Source of the DNA: Nonomuraea sediminis
GTDB lineage: Bacteria > Actinomycetota > Actinomycetes > Streptosporangiales > Streptosporangiaceae
DNA length: 64,000 nucleotides
Direction of reading: 5' to 3'
Assembly (NCBI RefSeq): GCF_018531495.1
Contig: NZ_JAHDTI010000002.1
Coordinates: forward strand, 186,001-250,000
The position numbers and the translations under genes are program-made. Within the stretch, counting starts at the first letter, position 1, and the number at the start of each line of letters is the position of its first letter. The notes under the pieces were generated by a model. That model worked only from the letters and a program-made list of their open reading frames with translations. It had not been told where the DNA came from and did no database searches. Positions 33,116 through 41,380 of this stretch are shown piece by piece.

Positions 33116-33151
33116 TTGACACCTTCTAACGCGTTAACTAGTTTCAAGATA
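33116..33151 (+). promoter_or_regulatory. Near-consensus promoter of a leaderless gene
   Basis: TTGACA (33116-33121), exactly 17 bases, then TAGTTT (33139-33144). Transcription should begin about seven bases later, at or beside the A of the ATG at 33151. No ribosome-binding site precedes that ATG, so translation is likely leaderless. TAACGCGTTA (33127-33136), a perfect palindrome, lies inside the spacer and may be an operator. Confidence 0.65.
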
Positions 33152-33582
33152 TGCATCGGCCACGGAACATCGCCTATCTCGGGCTGCGGGAGCTCCCGGG
33201 CTGGCGGGTGAAGCTGTACGGCATCGCCTGGCAGGGCGCCGAGCCACGACCCGACCTGCTCCAGGCGGGCGCCGAGCTTGCCGGGCGGGTCCTGCTCGAG
33301 CAGCGGGACCATCACGGGCTGGGGTTCTGTGTGGTCCACGAGGCCCGCGGCATGACCTACGTCCTGGTCGACTGGTGGGCCTGCGAGAACGAGATCCACC
33401 AGCGCCTGTTCTCCACCTCGGACGACGCGTTCGCCCCGCACCCGAGCGACGCGATCGGCTGCGTGTGGGAGCTGGCCGTGGTCGATTTCGAACGGCGGGC
33501 CTGGCTGCGCCACGTGCTCGCCAACCCCGGCGGTCCCGACGAGGACGCCTACCTGCGTGAGACGTTCAACGGAAAGGTGTGA
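33151..33582 (+). CDS. Small unknown cytosolic protein
   Basis: 143 residues, not recognised. No signal or membrane segment. Features: LRELPGWRVKLYGIAWQG, a central VVHEARGMTYVLVDWWACENEIHQRLF, and IGCVWELAVVDFERRAWLRHVL. The Trp/His/Glu-rich centre looks like an enzyme or binding fold conserved among actinomycetes. It is followed four bases later by a SnoaL-like gene, so the two form an operon driven by the promoter at 33116. Confidence 0.7.
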   Translation: MHRPRNIAYLGLRELPGWRVKLYGIAWQGAEPRPDLLQAGAELAGRVLLEQRDHHGLGFCVVHEARGMTYVLVDWWACENEIHQRLFSTSDDAFAPHPSDAIGCVWELAVVDFERRAWLRHVLANPGGPDEDAYLRETFNGKV

Positions 33583-33586
33583 TCGC

Positions 33587-33964
33587 ATGGACGCCGACAG
33601 GCTGGCCGCGTTCGGGGCGGCGTGGCGTGAGAAGGACCTCGACCGGCTCATGTCGTTCATGACCGACGACTGCGTGTTCGGCGCGTCCGTCGGCGCCGAA
33701 CACGGCACCGTCTTCCGCGGGCGCGACGAGGTGCGCCGCGGGTTCGAGCTGATGCTGGCCTACGACGCGGGAGCGCGGTCCAACCCGGGCACGACCTTCC
33801 TCGCGGGCGACCGGGGCGTGTCGACGTGGTCGTACACCTACCCGGACGCCGCCGAGGTGCACGGGTGCGACATCTACGAGTTCGACGGCGACCGCATCCG
33901 GGTCAAGGACGCCTACCGCAAGGTCTCCGGCGACATCACCCGCCCGTTCCCCCAGGGCGCCTAG
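33587..33964 (+). CDS. SnoaL-like (NTF2-fold) protein
   Basis: 125 residues with the NTF2-like pattern: DADRLAAFGAAWREKDLDRLMSFMTDDCVF, FRGRDEVRRGFELML and ATHGCDIYEFDG-type core (here VHGCDIYEFDGDRIRVKDAYRK). Such small cone-shaped proteins act as isomerases, cyclases, hydrolases or binding subunits. GGAAAGG is upstream of the ATG. Follows the unknown gene in one operon. Confidence 0.85.
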   Translation: MDADRLAAFGAAWREKDLDRLMSFMTDDCVFGASVGAEHGTVFRGRDEVRRGFELMLAYDAGARSNPGTTFLAGDRGVSTWSYTYPDAAEVHGCDIYEFDGDRIRVKDAYRKVSGDITRPFPQGA

Positions 33965-33965
33965 C

Positions 33966-34541
33966 GTGGTGCGCCCGCCCGCGGATCCGGCGGAGGTCAC
34001 GGGGCTGCCCGCCGACGTGGCGCTGGTGCACGCCTTCGTCAACTCGCTCGACCTGCGCGAGTACCGCGTGCACGGCAAGCGGATGACGCCGGGCGACGCC
34101 TGGGAGGGCGGGCCCGCGGCGCTCGCGCGCTGGCTGGACGCGCACGGGCTGCCCGCCGGCGAAGATCCGGACGCCTTCGAGCGGGCCGTGCGATTGCGCG
34201 CGGCCCTGCGTGACAGCACCCGCCAGACGCCGCCGGAGGAGCCGGCACCGCTCGCGGACCTCCCGCTGCTGGTCACGGTCGGCGTGGGGGCAGGGCCGCG
34301 GCTGGTCTCCGCCGCCGCGGGGGTGGACGCCGCGCTGGCCCGGATTCTGATCACCGCCGTCGATCTGTCGGCTCGCGGGCTCTGGGCGCGGCTGCGGATG
34401 TGCCTGGCCGACGACTGCCAGTGGATCTTCTACGACCGCTCCCGGCCGGGGCGCGGGCGCTGGTGCTCGCCGCAGCTGTGCGGGAACCGGTTCAAGATCC
34501 GCGCGCACCGGGAGGGTCGTCGTGACAGTCTCCCCACGTGA
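33966..34541 (+). CDS. CGNR zinc-finger (ABATE domain) transcriptional regulator
   Basis: 191 residues from GTG, one base after the previous stop. The N-terminal ABATE domain (LVHAFVNSLDLREYRVHGKRM) leads to a C-terminal zinc finger CLADDCQWIFYD ... WCSPQLCGNRFK with the signature CGNR and four cysteines. This is the stress-linked CGNR family of DNA-binding regulators. The last 50 bases overlap the convergent gene at 34492. Confidence 0.9.
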   Translation: MVRPPADPAEVTGLPADVALVHAFVNSLDLREYRVHGKRMTPGDAWEGGPAALARWLDAHGLPAGEDPDAFERAVRLRAALRDSTRQTPPEEPAPLADLPLLVTVGVGAGPRLVSAAAGVDAALARILITAVDLSARGLWARLRMCLADDCQWIFYDRSRPGRGRWCSPQLCGNRFKIRAHREGRRDSLPT

Positions 34542-35022
34542 GGCAGGTCGCCTGCCCGATGGGTGGCTCGCTCGGCCCGCCGTACACCGGCTTGGGACGG
34601 GTTCTGGTGGGCTTGGGGGTGACGGTGACGCTGCTGGTGACGGTCACCGTCGCCCGCGGGGTGGGCTTCGGCGTCGGCCTGGGGCCCGGGGTGCGGCTTC
34701 TCGTGGGGCTGGGCTTGACGGGCCCGGTCGGGCGGGTCGTGAGGGTCTGGAAGATCGCGCCGGTGCCGGTGGTGGTGTGCAGCGTCAGCCGGGCGGTCGA
34801 CGCGATGGGCGACGGTAGGGCGGGCGGCGGCGACCCCTGGTTCCGCCACACCAGGACGACCAGCGCCGACACCACCAGCACGGCCGCCCCGGCCAGCCAC
34901 CAGCGCTCCGTGTGCCGCGGACGGACCAGCCGGACCGGCTCGTCGTCGGGCGGTTCGATCCGCCCGGGCAGCGGGTTGTACGGCATGCGCCGCCCGCCAC
35001 CCGGGCCGGGAGGATCTGCCAT
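34492..35022 (-). CDS. Single-pass membrane protein with Pro/Thr-rich exterior
   Basis: 176 residues. An N-terminal Pro-rich cytoplasmic part (about 45 residues) is followed by one membrane helix (WWLAGAAVLVVSALVVLVW, about 41-59). A Ser/Thr/Pro-rich extracellular stalk follows (PTPKPTPRATVTVTSSVTV) and ends GQATCLTWGDCHDDPPG with two cysteines. No family recognised. It lies five bases downstream of the next gene on the same strand, so it is probably in its operon. The 50-base convergent overlap with the CGNR gene is notable. Confidence 0.65.
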   Translation of the reverse strand: MADPPGPGGGRRMPYNPLPGRIEPPDDEPVRLVRPRHTERWWLAGAAVLVVSALVVLVWRNQGSPPPALPSPIASTARLTLHTTTGTGAIFQTLTTRPTGPVKPSPTRSRTPGPRPTPKPTPRATVTVTSSVTVTPKPTRTRPKPVYGGPSEPPIGQATCLTWGDCHDDPPGARGS

Positions 35023-35027
35023 GGGCG

Positions 35028-36488
35028 TCAGACGAGGATGAAGATCTCGGAGACGCCCTGGGCGAGGGTCGCGATGTCGGCGGCGGCCCCGCGTTCGGTG
35101 CTGGCGGGGTCGACGACGACGGCGAGCCGGTCACGCAGGCCCTTGCCGGTCAGCGCGGTCCACAGCAGGTTCGGCGCGAGCCCGGTGTCGAGCAGCCGGT
35201 AGGTGTCCTGGCCGGCCAGGCTCTTGTGCCCCCACAGCGTCACCGACGGCACGCCCTTGCCGATCACGTTGCCGACGAGCGTGTCGACCTGGGCGGTCGC
35301 GGTGGCCTGGTCCCACTGGGAGGTGTCGCCGGTGTGCGCCAGCCCGTACTGGCGGGAGGTGACCTGCGTCCAGGTGTCCCAGCCGAGCGCCCGTACGGCC
35401 TGCCACTGCGCCGCGCTGGCCCCGGCAGCCGTGATCTTGTACTTGCGGTAGGTCGGGCCCCAGAGCCCGTCGGCGAGCTCGACCCGGTCCAGGGTGACGG
35501 CCGCCAGGTAGTCGCCGACCGCCTTCTTGGTGGCCAGCGGCGCCTTGGCGCGCATGGCGGTCGCGCAGGGCGCGCTGGATCCGCAGCCGAGCTCGGGCAC
35601 CGCGACGCCGATCGCCAGGCGCTTGCCGGGCAGGGCCGTCCTGAGCGCGGTGGCCGTCGTGGTGAGGAACTGCTTCACGTCGTCCTCGCCGGTGAACGTG
35701 CGGCCGTCGCGCGGGTAACCGAGGTAGTCGGCGAACTTCACGCCGGTGACGCCCGGCTGCTTGGCCGCCGCGATCAGCGCCTGCAACGCGGTGCGGTACT
35801 GGGGATCGCCGGTCAGGTAGTCGGCGCTGAGGTCGTGCTCGACCCAGGTCCGCAGCTTGGCCGCTCTGGCGGCGCGGATCGCGTCCGCGGTGCCGGCCGG
35901 GACCACGGCGGTCGGCTGCGGGGCCGCGCTGGTCACGGTGGGAAGCTGCGGGGGCGCGCTGGTCACGATGGGAAGCGGGGTGGCCTGCGGCTCGACCCCT
36001 GGGAAGGCCGTGGACTGCGGTCTCACCTCCGGCACGCCTGTCGTGGGCCCGTTGGTGTAGACGGCGTAAGGCTGCAGGGTGGCCACGTAGACCGAGTTCT
36101 GGTCGTCGCACACGTAGTAGGCCCGGTCTGCCTTGTTCCGGCAGGCGGGCGGGACGACGGGGACACCCTTGGCGTTCTGGCAGCGGTACTTGTGGACGGC
36201 CGGGTCCATCAGGCACGTGATCGCCTGCGAGCAACCCGTCCCCAGCCGGTACTTCTCATCCACGTACATACCGGCCTCCTTGCAGAACCGCACCGGGGCC
36301 ACCCGGTCGGGCGCCTTCAGGCCCGAGGAGGGAGGAGCGGGCGGAACCACGTCCGCGCCGGGTATCAGGTTCTCCGCGCTGGCCAGGAACGGCGTGAAGA
36401 TCAGGGCGCAGACGATGACGGCTCCCGCGGCGATCTTCTCCTTGCGGGACAGGCGTAGCCTGCGGAGCCGTTCGACGATCCTTTTCAT
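35028..36488 (-). CDS. Membrane-anchored extracellular protein, unknown
   Basis: 486 residues from an ATG with GAGG upstream (an ATG four codons earlier is possible). A basic N terminus (KRIVERLRRLRLSRKEK) precedes one hydrophobic anchor (IAAGAVIVCALIFTPFLASA). Then come a Cys-containing segment (FCKEAGMYV, GCSQAITCLM, ACRNKADRAYYVC; about seven cysteines), a Pro/Thr linker, and from about residue 210 a domain with a TIM-barrel-like character (GVTGVKFADYLGYPRDG, RLAIGVAVPELGC, VPSVTLWGHKSLAG), reminiscent of glycosidase-like folds. Not assigned to a family. Sits between two other surface proteins on the same strand. Confidence 0.7.
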   Translation of the reverse strand: MKRIVERLRRLRLSRKEKIAAGAVIVCALIFTPFLASAENLIPGADVVPPAPPSSGLKAPDRVAPVRFCKEAGMYVDEKYRLGTGCSQAITCLMDPAVHKYRCQNAKGVPVVPPACRNKADRAYYVCDDQNSVYVATLQPYAVYTNGPTTGVPEVRPQSTAFPGVEPQATPLPIVTSAPPQLPTVTSAAPQPTAVVPAGTADAIRAARAAKLRTWVEHDLSADYLTGDPQYRTALQALIAAAKQPGVTGVKFADYLGYPRDGRTFTGEDDVKQFLTTTATALRTALPGKRLAIGVAVPELGCGSSAPCATAMRAKAPLATKKAVGDYLAAVTLDRVELADGLWGPTYRKYKITAAGASAAQWQAVRALGWDTWTQVTSRQYGLAHTGDTSQWDQATATAQVDTLVGNVIGKGVPSVTLWGHKSLAGQDTYRLLDTGLAPNLLWTALTGKGLRDRLAVVVDPASTERGAAADIATLAQGVSEIFILV

Positions 36489-36513
36489 GGTGAACCTCAT
36501 CTCGACTCGTGGG

Positions 36514-38265
36514 CTAGCACTTGCCGGTGCCGGAGTTGTTAATGGGCGAACCGTCGTAGACCCGGTAGCCGCCGGTGGCCGGGTTGACCGCCTTGTAGGT
36601 GACCGTGAGCGTCAGCGTTCCCGAACCGCTGGTGGTCCCCTGCGTGGTCTTGCCGTCGCCCGTCGCGGTGCCCGTCCAGCTGACCGTCACCGTCCCCTGC
36701 TGCGTGACGAAGGAGCAGTCGGGCGCGGGAGCCTTGGCGGAGACGGAGACGCTCGTCCCCGACACCGAGACCCCGTCCGTGCCCGAGGACGAGGTCACCT
36801 GGCAGCTGGCGCCCGGGCACTCCAGCGAGAACGAACCCGAGCGGCTCAGGCCGAGGTCCAGGTGGGAGGGTGACAGGCTCGCCTCGGGCGCCGCCGGTTT
36901 GGGCAGCGCGGCCACGGCCAGCGGCTTGGAGCTCGCGCGCTTGGCGCTGGACTGGGGAGGCTCACTCGGGCCCTGGCGTACGGGCTGGTCGGACACGGGC
37001 TGCTTGGTCGGGGCGGGAGGCGGGCTCGAGGGGTGCTTGGTCGGCCGGGCGGTGCTCGGCGGCGTGGTGGGCCGTGCGGTGTTCTGCGGTGAGGCGGCGG
37101 GCGTGGTGGGCGGGTCGTCCAGGCCCACCGGCGTGGTCGTGGCGGGCAGCGTGACGACGGGCTGGCCGACCGGGAGCGTGGGCTGGCCGACCGGGACGCT
37201 GGGCTGCGGGTCGAGCGGACCGGTGGCAGTGCGGGACGGATCGAGTGGCACGCCCGTGCCGGACGGTGCCAGGCCCGCGCCGTCGCGTTCGGGGCCCGCG
37301 AGCGACGTCGGCCGCACGGCCTCCCGTCCCGACCAGGCGACGGCCACCCCGAGCACGACGGTCACCACCGTGCCCGCGATCAGGATCACCTTCACCGCCG
37401 GGCCGAGCCGCCTGGCCATGCCCATCAGCCAGAGCGGCGACAGGCGTGCCTCGGGATCGCTCTCGTCCGGGCGCTTGTCCCAGACCTCCTCCCAGGCGCG
37501 GAACGGCATGTCCTGGCGTACCTCGGTGAGCGCGTCGTCCTGCCGGGGAAAGCCGTCAGGCCGCCACTGCAGCTCGACCTCCTCGGCCTCGGCCAGGTGA
37601 CCGGTCAGCGAACCGGGCGCCTCCTCGATCGGCAGGCCCTGCAGCAGCTCGGCGGCCGAGCGCTCCCGTGGCGCGGCCTGGCAGGTGGAGCAGCCCTCGA
37701 TGTGGTGGCCGATCTGGGTCCTGGCCAGGCGTCTTGGCGCTCTCTCCCAGGCGGACACGAGCTCGGCAAGCACGTGGCACCCGCGGCCACCGCGGGCGAA
37801 GCTGACGGCGGCGTACCACCGTTCCAGGCTCGCGGCCGCGTCGTCGACCAGGATCTCGACCTCCACGAGCCCCGCGTCGAAGATCAGCGCGAGCTCGGGG
37901 AGTGTCAGCCCGTGCCGGTGCACCAGGTCGAGCGCCTCCCGCTGCGGTTTGCGCAGGCTCGCCAGTCCCTCGGGCAGCAGCTCGAGCGCGGCGTCCTGGC
38001 CGGGACGCACCCACGACCCGGTGCTCGTCGCGCAGGCCGCCGCGCTGCGGTGCGCGCGCAGCAGCCCGTACAGCCACGGCCGCAGGTTGTCCAGGTCGGT
38101 GAGCCTGGCGGCGTGGATGACGGCCGCGACCAGCGTGGCCGCGACCACGCGTTCGGCCTCCCCCTGCGGGAGCGTCGTGCGGGCGTAGTCGTACAGGAGG
38201 GAGCCGTACTCGCGGCCCGCGTCTTCGACGAAGTCGATCGCCTCATCGGGTAACGATTGCCACAT
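36514..38265 (-). CDS. Sigma70-like domain fused to zinc-finger, membrane anchor and extracellular domain
   Basis: 583 residues. Residues about 1-165 resemble an ECF sigma factor (YGSLLYDYARTTLPQGEAERVV; region-4-like LRKPQREALDLVHRHGLTLPELALIF). Residues about 185-205 have HHIEGCSTC, the HxxxCxxC of ZAS anti-sigma domains. One membrane helix follows at about 290-310 (VILIAGTVVTVVLGVAVAW), then 170 Pro/Thr-rich residues and a terminal beta-domain with paired cysteines (SFSLECPGASCQV). ECF groups with such fusions are known in actinomycetes. It probably links a surface signal to transcription. The sigma region is divergent and may not be functional. Confidence 0.72.
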   Translation of the reverse strand: MWQSLPDEAIDFVEDAGREYGSLLYDYARTTLPQGEAERVVAATLVAAVIHAARLTDLDNLRPWLYGLLRAHRSAAACATSTGSWVRPGQDAALELLPEGLASLRKPQREALDLVHRHGLTLPELALIFDAGLVEVEILVDDAAASLERWYAAVSFARGGRGCHVLAELVSAWERAPRRLARTQIGHHIEGCSTCQAAPRERSAAELLQGLPIEEAPGSLTGHLAEAEEVELQWRPDGFPRQDDALTEVRQDMPFRAWEEVWDKRPDESDPEARLSPLWLMGMARRLGPAVKVILIAGTVVTVVLGVAVAWSGREAVRPTSLAGPERDGAGLAPSGTGVPLDPSRTATGPLDPQPSVPVGQPTLPVGQPVVTLPATTTPVGLDDPPTTPAASPQNTARPTTPPSTARPTKHPSSPPPAPTKQPVSDQPVRQGPSEPPQSSAKRASSKPLAVAALPKPAAPEASLSPSHLDLGLSRSGSFSLECPGASCQVTSSSGTDGVSVSGTSVSVSAKAPAPDCSFVTQQGTVTVSWTGTATGDGKTTQGTTSGSGTLTLTVTYKAVNPATGGYRVYDGSPINNSGTGKC

Positions 38266-38305
38266 GTGTCGGATACCTTCCGGTGGAAGCGGACAGAATC
38301 ATCGG

Positions 38306-38533
38306 GTGGCGGACGATCGGGAACGAAACGACGGCTACCGGCCCCGGCATGGCCGCGAACTGCCGCCGCCTGACGAGACGGACGACGACGAGCCCACGCT
38401 GCGGCTGCCGGCCGTACCCGATGCCGTGCCGTTCCTGGAACAGCAGGTGGCGGCGCTGCGCAAGGTCGCGCAGGCGGCCAGGCACAGCGCCGACGTGCTG
38501 GGCGAGAAGCTCGACGAGACAAGCGACCACTGA
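38306..38533 (+). CDS. Small acidic hypothetical protein
   Basis: 75 residues from a GTG: an Arg/Asp/Pro-rich first half (DRERNDGYRPRHGREL, ETDDDEPTLRLPAVP) and a helical second half (VPFLEQQVAALRKVAQAARHSADVLGEKL) that looks like a coiled coil. No family recognised. It starts 40 bases from the divergent sigma-fusion gene and its stop is two bases from the last gene of the convergent cluster operon. Codon use fits a real gene. Confidence 0.55.
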   Translation: MADDRERNDGYRPRHGRELPPPDETDDDEPTLRLPAVPDAVPFLEQQVAALRKVAQAARHSADVLGEKLDETSDH

Positions 38534-38535
38534 CC

Positions 38536-39381
38536 TCACCGCCTCCCCCGCCGCAGCGCACGGAAGGCCTCCGCCGCGTGCCCGTCCGCCCGCTCGTACG
38601 GCCGGCGTCGCACCTGCCCGCTCGCCCCGGCCAACGCCAGCCGGGGCTCCCGCTCGGTCACGGCGGGAAGGCTCGGCTGGGCGGCGAGCCCGGCAGGCCC
38701 TGAAGGGAGCGCGGGCGGACGGCCGGTGAGGGTGGCGATCGCCTGTTCGGTGCAGTCGGCGGCGATGTCGATGCCGTCGGCGAGTTCGACCAGTCGCCGC
38801 TGGACGAGCACGACCAGCGCGCGCGGCAGCAGGATCATGCGCTCACCGGACGCGAGCCGCAGGGGCACGCCCAGGCTGAGCACCGCCGAGCACGCCGCGA
38901 GCACCAGGCCGGGAGCAAGCAGCACCCGCCAGCCCACCACGGGGACCAGCCCCGCGGCCAGGGTGTGCGCCAGCAGCGCCCCGGCCAGCGCGGCCCCGCT
39001 GTTGGCCCGCAACGCGGCACCGCGCCGCGGGCCGTGGTGCAGCAGCAGCCCGAGCGCGAACGTCAGCATCACCGCGCAGCAGCACCCCTGCACCGCCCGC
39101 GCCGCCAGCAGCAGCGGCCAGGAGCCGGTGAACATCACCACGCCACAGGCGAGCGCGAACACGGCCTGCGCGAGCGCGGTGAGCACCCGCCACGACGCCA
39201 CCCGGGCCAGCGGGCGGCACAGCAGCATGGCCGCCGCCCAGGATCCGACATAGGCCAGGCTCGCCCACGGCAGATCCTCGGATCGCAGCATGGGCAGCGC
39301 CGCGGTGAAGCCGACCAGGTCCGACAGCGCGGCGCCCTGAGCCATCAGGCTCACGCTCAACGCCGGCCCGGGACCGTTCAT
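38536..39381 (-). CDS. Half-length MFS-type membrane protein with cytosolic tail
   Basis: 281 residues from an ATG overlapping the SMR stop (ATGA). About six hydrophobic helices (residues 5-190) resemble the N-terminal half of a major-facilitator protein (ASLAYVGSWAAAMLLCRPLAR, LLLAARAVQGCCCAVMLTFAL, GWRVLLAPGLVLAACSAVLSL). The expected second six helices are replaced by a soluble tail (residues about 195-281, rich in Arg/Pro/Ala). It could dimerise like a half-transporter. Last gene of the proposed cluster operon; probably export or tolerance. Confidence 0.7.
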   Translation of the reverse strand: MNGPGPALSVSLMAQGAALSDLVGFTAALPMLRSEDLPWASLAYVGSWAAAMLLCRPLARVASWRVLTALAQAVFALACGVVMFTGSWPLLLAARAVQGCCCAVMLTFALGLLLHHGPRRGAALRANSGAALAGALLAHTLAAGLVPVVGWRVLLAPGLVLAACSAVLSLGVPLRLASGERMILLPRALVVLVQRRLVELADGIDIAADCTEQAIATLTGRPPALPSGPAGLAAQPSLPAVTEREPRLALAGASGQVRRRPYERADGHAAEAFRALRRGRR

Positions 39382-39833
39382 GCGACCCGCCGAACCCGCG
39401 CGGGATCGAGCCTGGCCAGCTCGTCCAGCGCCGTGTCGAGCCCGGACAGCGCCTCGACCAGCCGGTAGGTGGACGAGTGCGGGCGTCTCAGCGCGGCGGT
39501 CTGCGGGTCGGGGGCGAGGTTGAGCATCGCCACGCCCACGATGATCAGCGCGATCCCGATCATCTTCGCCGGGTGAAGCGACTCGCCGAACCCGAGGGCC
39601 CCGATGATCGCGATCGCCGTGGTCCCGACGCCCGACCACACCGCGTACGCCACCGACGCCTCCAGCTGCAGGCGCAGCGCCCCGTCCATCAGCAGGTAGG
39701 AGACGATCACCCCGGCCAGCGCCGTCGCCGTCCACCCCAGGTGGGAGTCGCTGCTCGCGGCGGCCTTGAGCGCGGTCGTGGAGGCCACCTCGACCGCGAT
39801 CGCGGCGCACATCAGCAGCCAGGCCGTCACCAT
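39378..39833 (-). CDS. SMR-family small multidrug exporter with long tail
   Basis: 151 residues. Four helices typical of SMR/EmrE proteins, with the essential glutamate in AIAVEVASTTALKAA (E14-type) and YAVWSGVGTTAIAIIG. After residue 106 a 45-residue soluble tail (LRRPHSSTYRLVEALSGLDTALDELARL) is added; normal SMR proteins end near 105-110. The start overlaps the ATP-grasp-like stop and the stop overlaps the MFS start, so translation is coupled on both sides. Likely exports the cluster product or an intermediate. Confidence 0.85.
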   Translation of the reverse strand: MVTAWLLMCAAIAVEVASTTALKAAASSDSHLGWTATALAGVIVSYLLMDGALRLQLEASVAYAVWSGVGTTAIAIIGALGFGESLHPAKMIGIALIIVGVAMLNLAPDPQTAALRRPHSSTYRLVEALSGLDTALDELARLDPARVRRVA

Positions 39834-40828
39834 GGCTCGGACTCCACCAGGACGTGCCGCGCGTGGTCGATCCAGCGCTCGCACTGCTCGGCGTCGCCGC
39901 CGACGACGATCACCTCCGCCTCGCCGTCGTGCCAGATGACCGAGTCCACCCAGGCCATGCCACGCAGCCGGTCCCGGGATTCCGGCCGGTCCGGGGCCGG
40001 GACCCAGGCACGGCGGGCCGTCGTGCACCTGGTGGAGATCAGCTCCCGCGGCCCGCGTACCCCGTAGGCGAGCCAGGCGGCCTCGCGGACCAGGTCGAGC
40101 CCGGTGGCCAGGCGGACCGTCCTGCCCAGGTCGTCGCCGAGTCCCGGGCTCGCGCCGGTGATCGCGTGGGAGCGGCCGAGGTGCAGCCGGGTGATCCCGC
40201 TCTGCACGCCGAGCGCGCGGATGGCCTCGGCCGCCAGCCGGTGCACCTCCGGGTCCGCCGGCGCCGGGTCCTCCACGTCCACCAGCTCGTCGGCCCGCAG
40301 CCCCGGATGGGGCAGGAACCTCGTGACGGCCGCGACGACCGTGTGGTGCGGCGGCGCGGTCACGCACCAGGCGACCAGCTCGGCCGGTTCGCCCGGCGCG
40401 ATCGGGAGGCCCGCGTTTCCCAGCCGGTCGAAGGTGCGGATCGGGTGGGCGACCACGTCGGCCGCGGCCATGCCGTACCCGGGCAGGCCCAGCTCGCTGG
40501 CCAGGCGCGTGGCCACCGCGCACAGGCGCGACTCCGGCGCCAGCACCGCGCGCACCGGCGGCAGGAACTCGCAGGTGGCCAGCGCTGCCATGATGGCCTG
40601 CCTGGTCATCGTCTCCGGCCTGATCTGCCGGTGCACGACGGTACGGCCGGCGGGTTCCGCACCGGCGAGCAGCAGCGGCCAGCGTTCCGCCAGCTCGGCC
40701 ACGGCGGCCTGCTGGTGCTGGGTGAGTGTGCGGCCTGCCGTACCGATCAGCACGAGCAGTCCGCCCGGCGTGGCCGTGGCGCGGCGGCTGCGGCCCCAGG
40801 CGGCCGGTGATGCGGCGGTCGGATACAT
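39827..40828 (-). CDS. ATP-grasp-like protein, probably degenerate
   Basis: 333 residues. The last third resembles the C-terminal lobe of ATP-grasp ligases (SGITRLHLGRSHAITGASPG, then LGDDLGRTVRLATGLDLVREAAWLAYG, parallel to the NxRLGGD ... ATGxDL pattern). The first part fits a pre-ATP-grasp region (VRAVLAPESRLCAVATRLASELGLPG). The lysine-bearing central ATP-binding strands (VxKP type) and the Asn of the NxR motif are not visible, so ligase activity is doubtful. GAGG precedes the ATG, and the stop overlaps the SMR start. Confidence 0.6.
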   Translation of the reverse strand: MYPTAASPAAWGRSRRATATPGGLLVLIGTAGRTLTQHQQAAVAELAERWPLLLAGAEPAGRTVVHRQIRPETMTRQAIMAALATCEFLPPVRAVLAPESRLCAVATRLASELGLPGYGMAAADVVAHPIRTFDRLGNAGLPIAPGEPAELVAWCVTAPPHHTVVAAVTRFLPHPGLRADELVDVEDPAPADPEVHRLAAEAIRALGVQSGITRLHLGRSHAITGASPGLGDDLGRTVRLATGLDLVREAAWLAYGVRGPRELISTRCTTARRAWVPAPDRPESRDRLRGMAWVDSVIWHDGEAEVIVVGGDAEQCERWIDHARHVLVESEPW

Positions 40829-40835
40829 GGGAGCC

Positions 40836-41351
40836 TCACAGCGCCAGGGGTTCGACAGGACGCACGTCCACGGGGGCGATCTCGGGGTGGAAGGTCTCGC
40901 GGATGTAGAGCGCGGGCCTGCCGGAGACCGTGATCAGGTAGTCGCGCCAGCAGCTGGGCAGATGGCCGTGACCCGGCCAGTACCAGGAGGTGGTGCCCGC
41001 GGCGAGCTGATCGCGGTGCTGCTCCAGCCGGTGCGCGCGCAGCACCAGGCCGAGCGGCCGGTCCTGGGCGGCGAGCGCGAGCTGGGCGGCGGGGTGGAGG
41101 GGATTTCCGACCACCTTGTTGGAGGTGACGATCCAGCCGGAGCCGGTGACGAGCTGCGAGCGCCGCAGCACGACGAGGTCGGCGGGGTCGACCTGTAACC
41201 GCGCCTGCAGGCGCCTGGGCAGCACGGCGTGCGCCTCCCTGAGCGTCTGCAGCGTGGTGCGCAACGCCAGCGGCTCACGCAGCAGCTCTTCCAGCAGGCG
41301 GGTCGTGGACCCGTCATGCGACAAGATCATGCGCGTGATGGGGTGTTCCAT
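40836..41351 (-). CDS. UbiC/DUF98-type chorismate pyruvate-lyase-like protein
   Basis: 171 residues starting EHPITRMILSHDGSTTRLLE, the opening of the DUF98/UbiC family. Chorismate lyases release pyruvate from chorismate to give 4-hydroxybenzoate. By eye the three UbiC ligand-binding positions are kept: Arg in VVLRRSQLVTG, Leu of RPLGLVLR, and Glu in LYIRETFHP. AGGAAGG lies upstream of the ATG. It sits between the ATP-grasp-like gene and the 2-hydroxyacid oxidase. UTRA-fold ligand-binding proteins are the alternative. Confidence 0.7.
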   Translation of the reverse strand: MEHPITRMILSHDGSTTRLLEELLREPLALRTTLQTLREAHAVLPRRLQARLQVDPADLVVLRRSQLVTGSGWIVTSNKVVGNPLHPAAQLALAAQDRPLGLVLRAHRLEQHRDQLAAGTTSWYWPGHGHLPSCWRDYLITVSGRPALYIRETFHPEIAPVDVRPVEPLAL

Positions 41352-41380
41352 GATCGGGCGATCCTTCCTGGTTACTGCGG

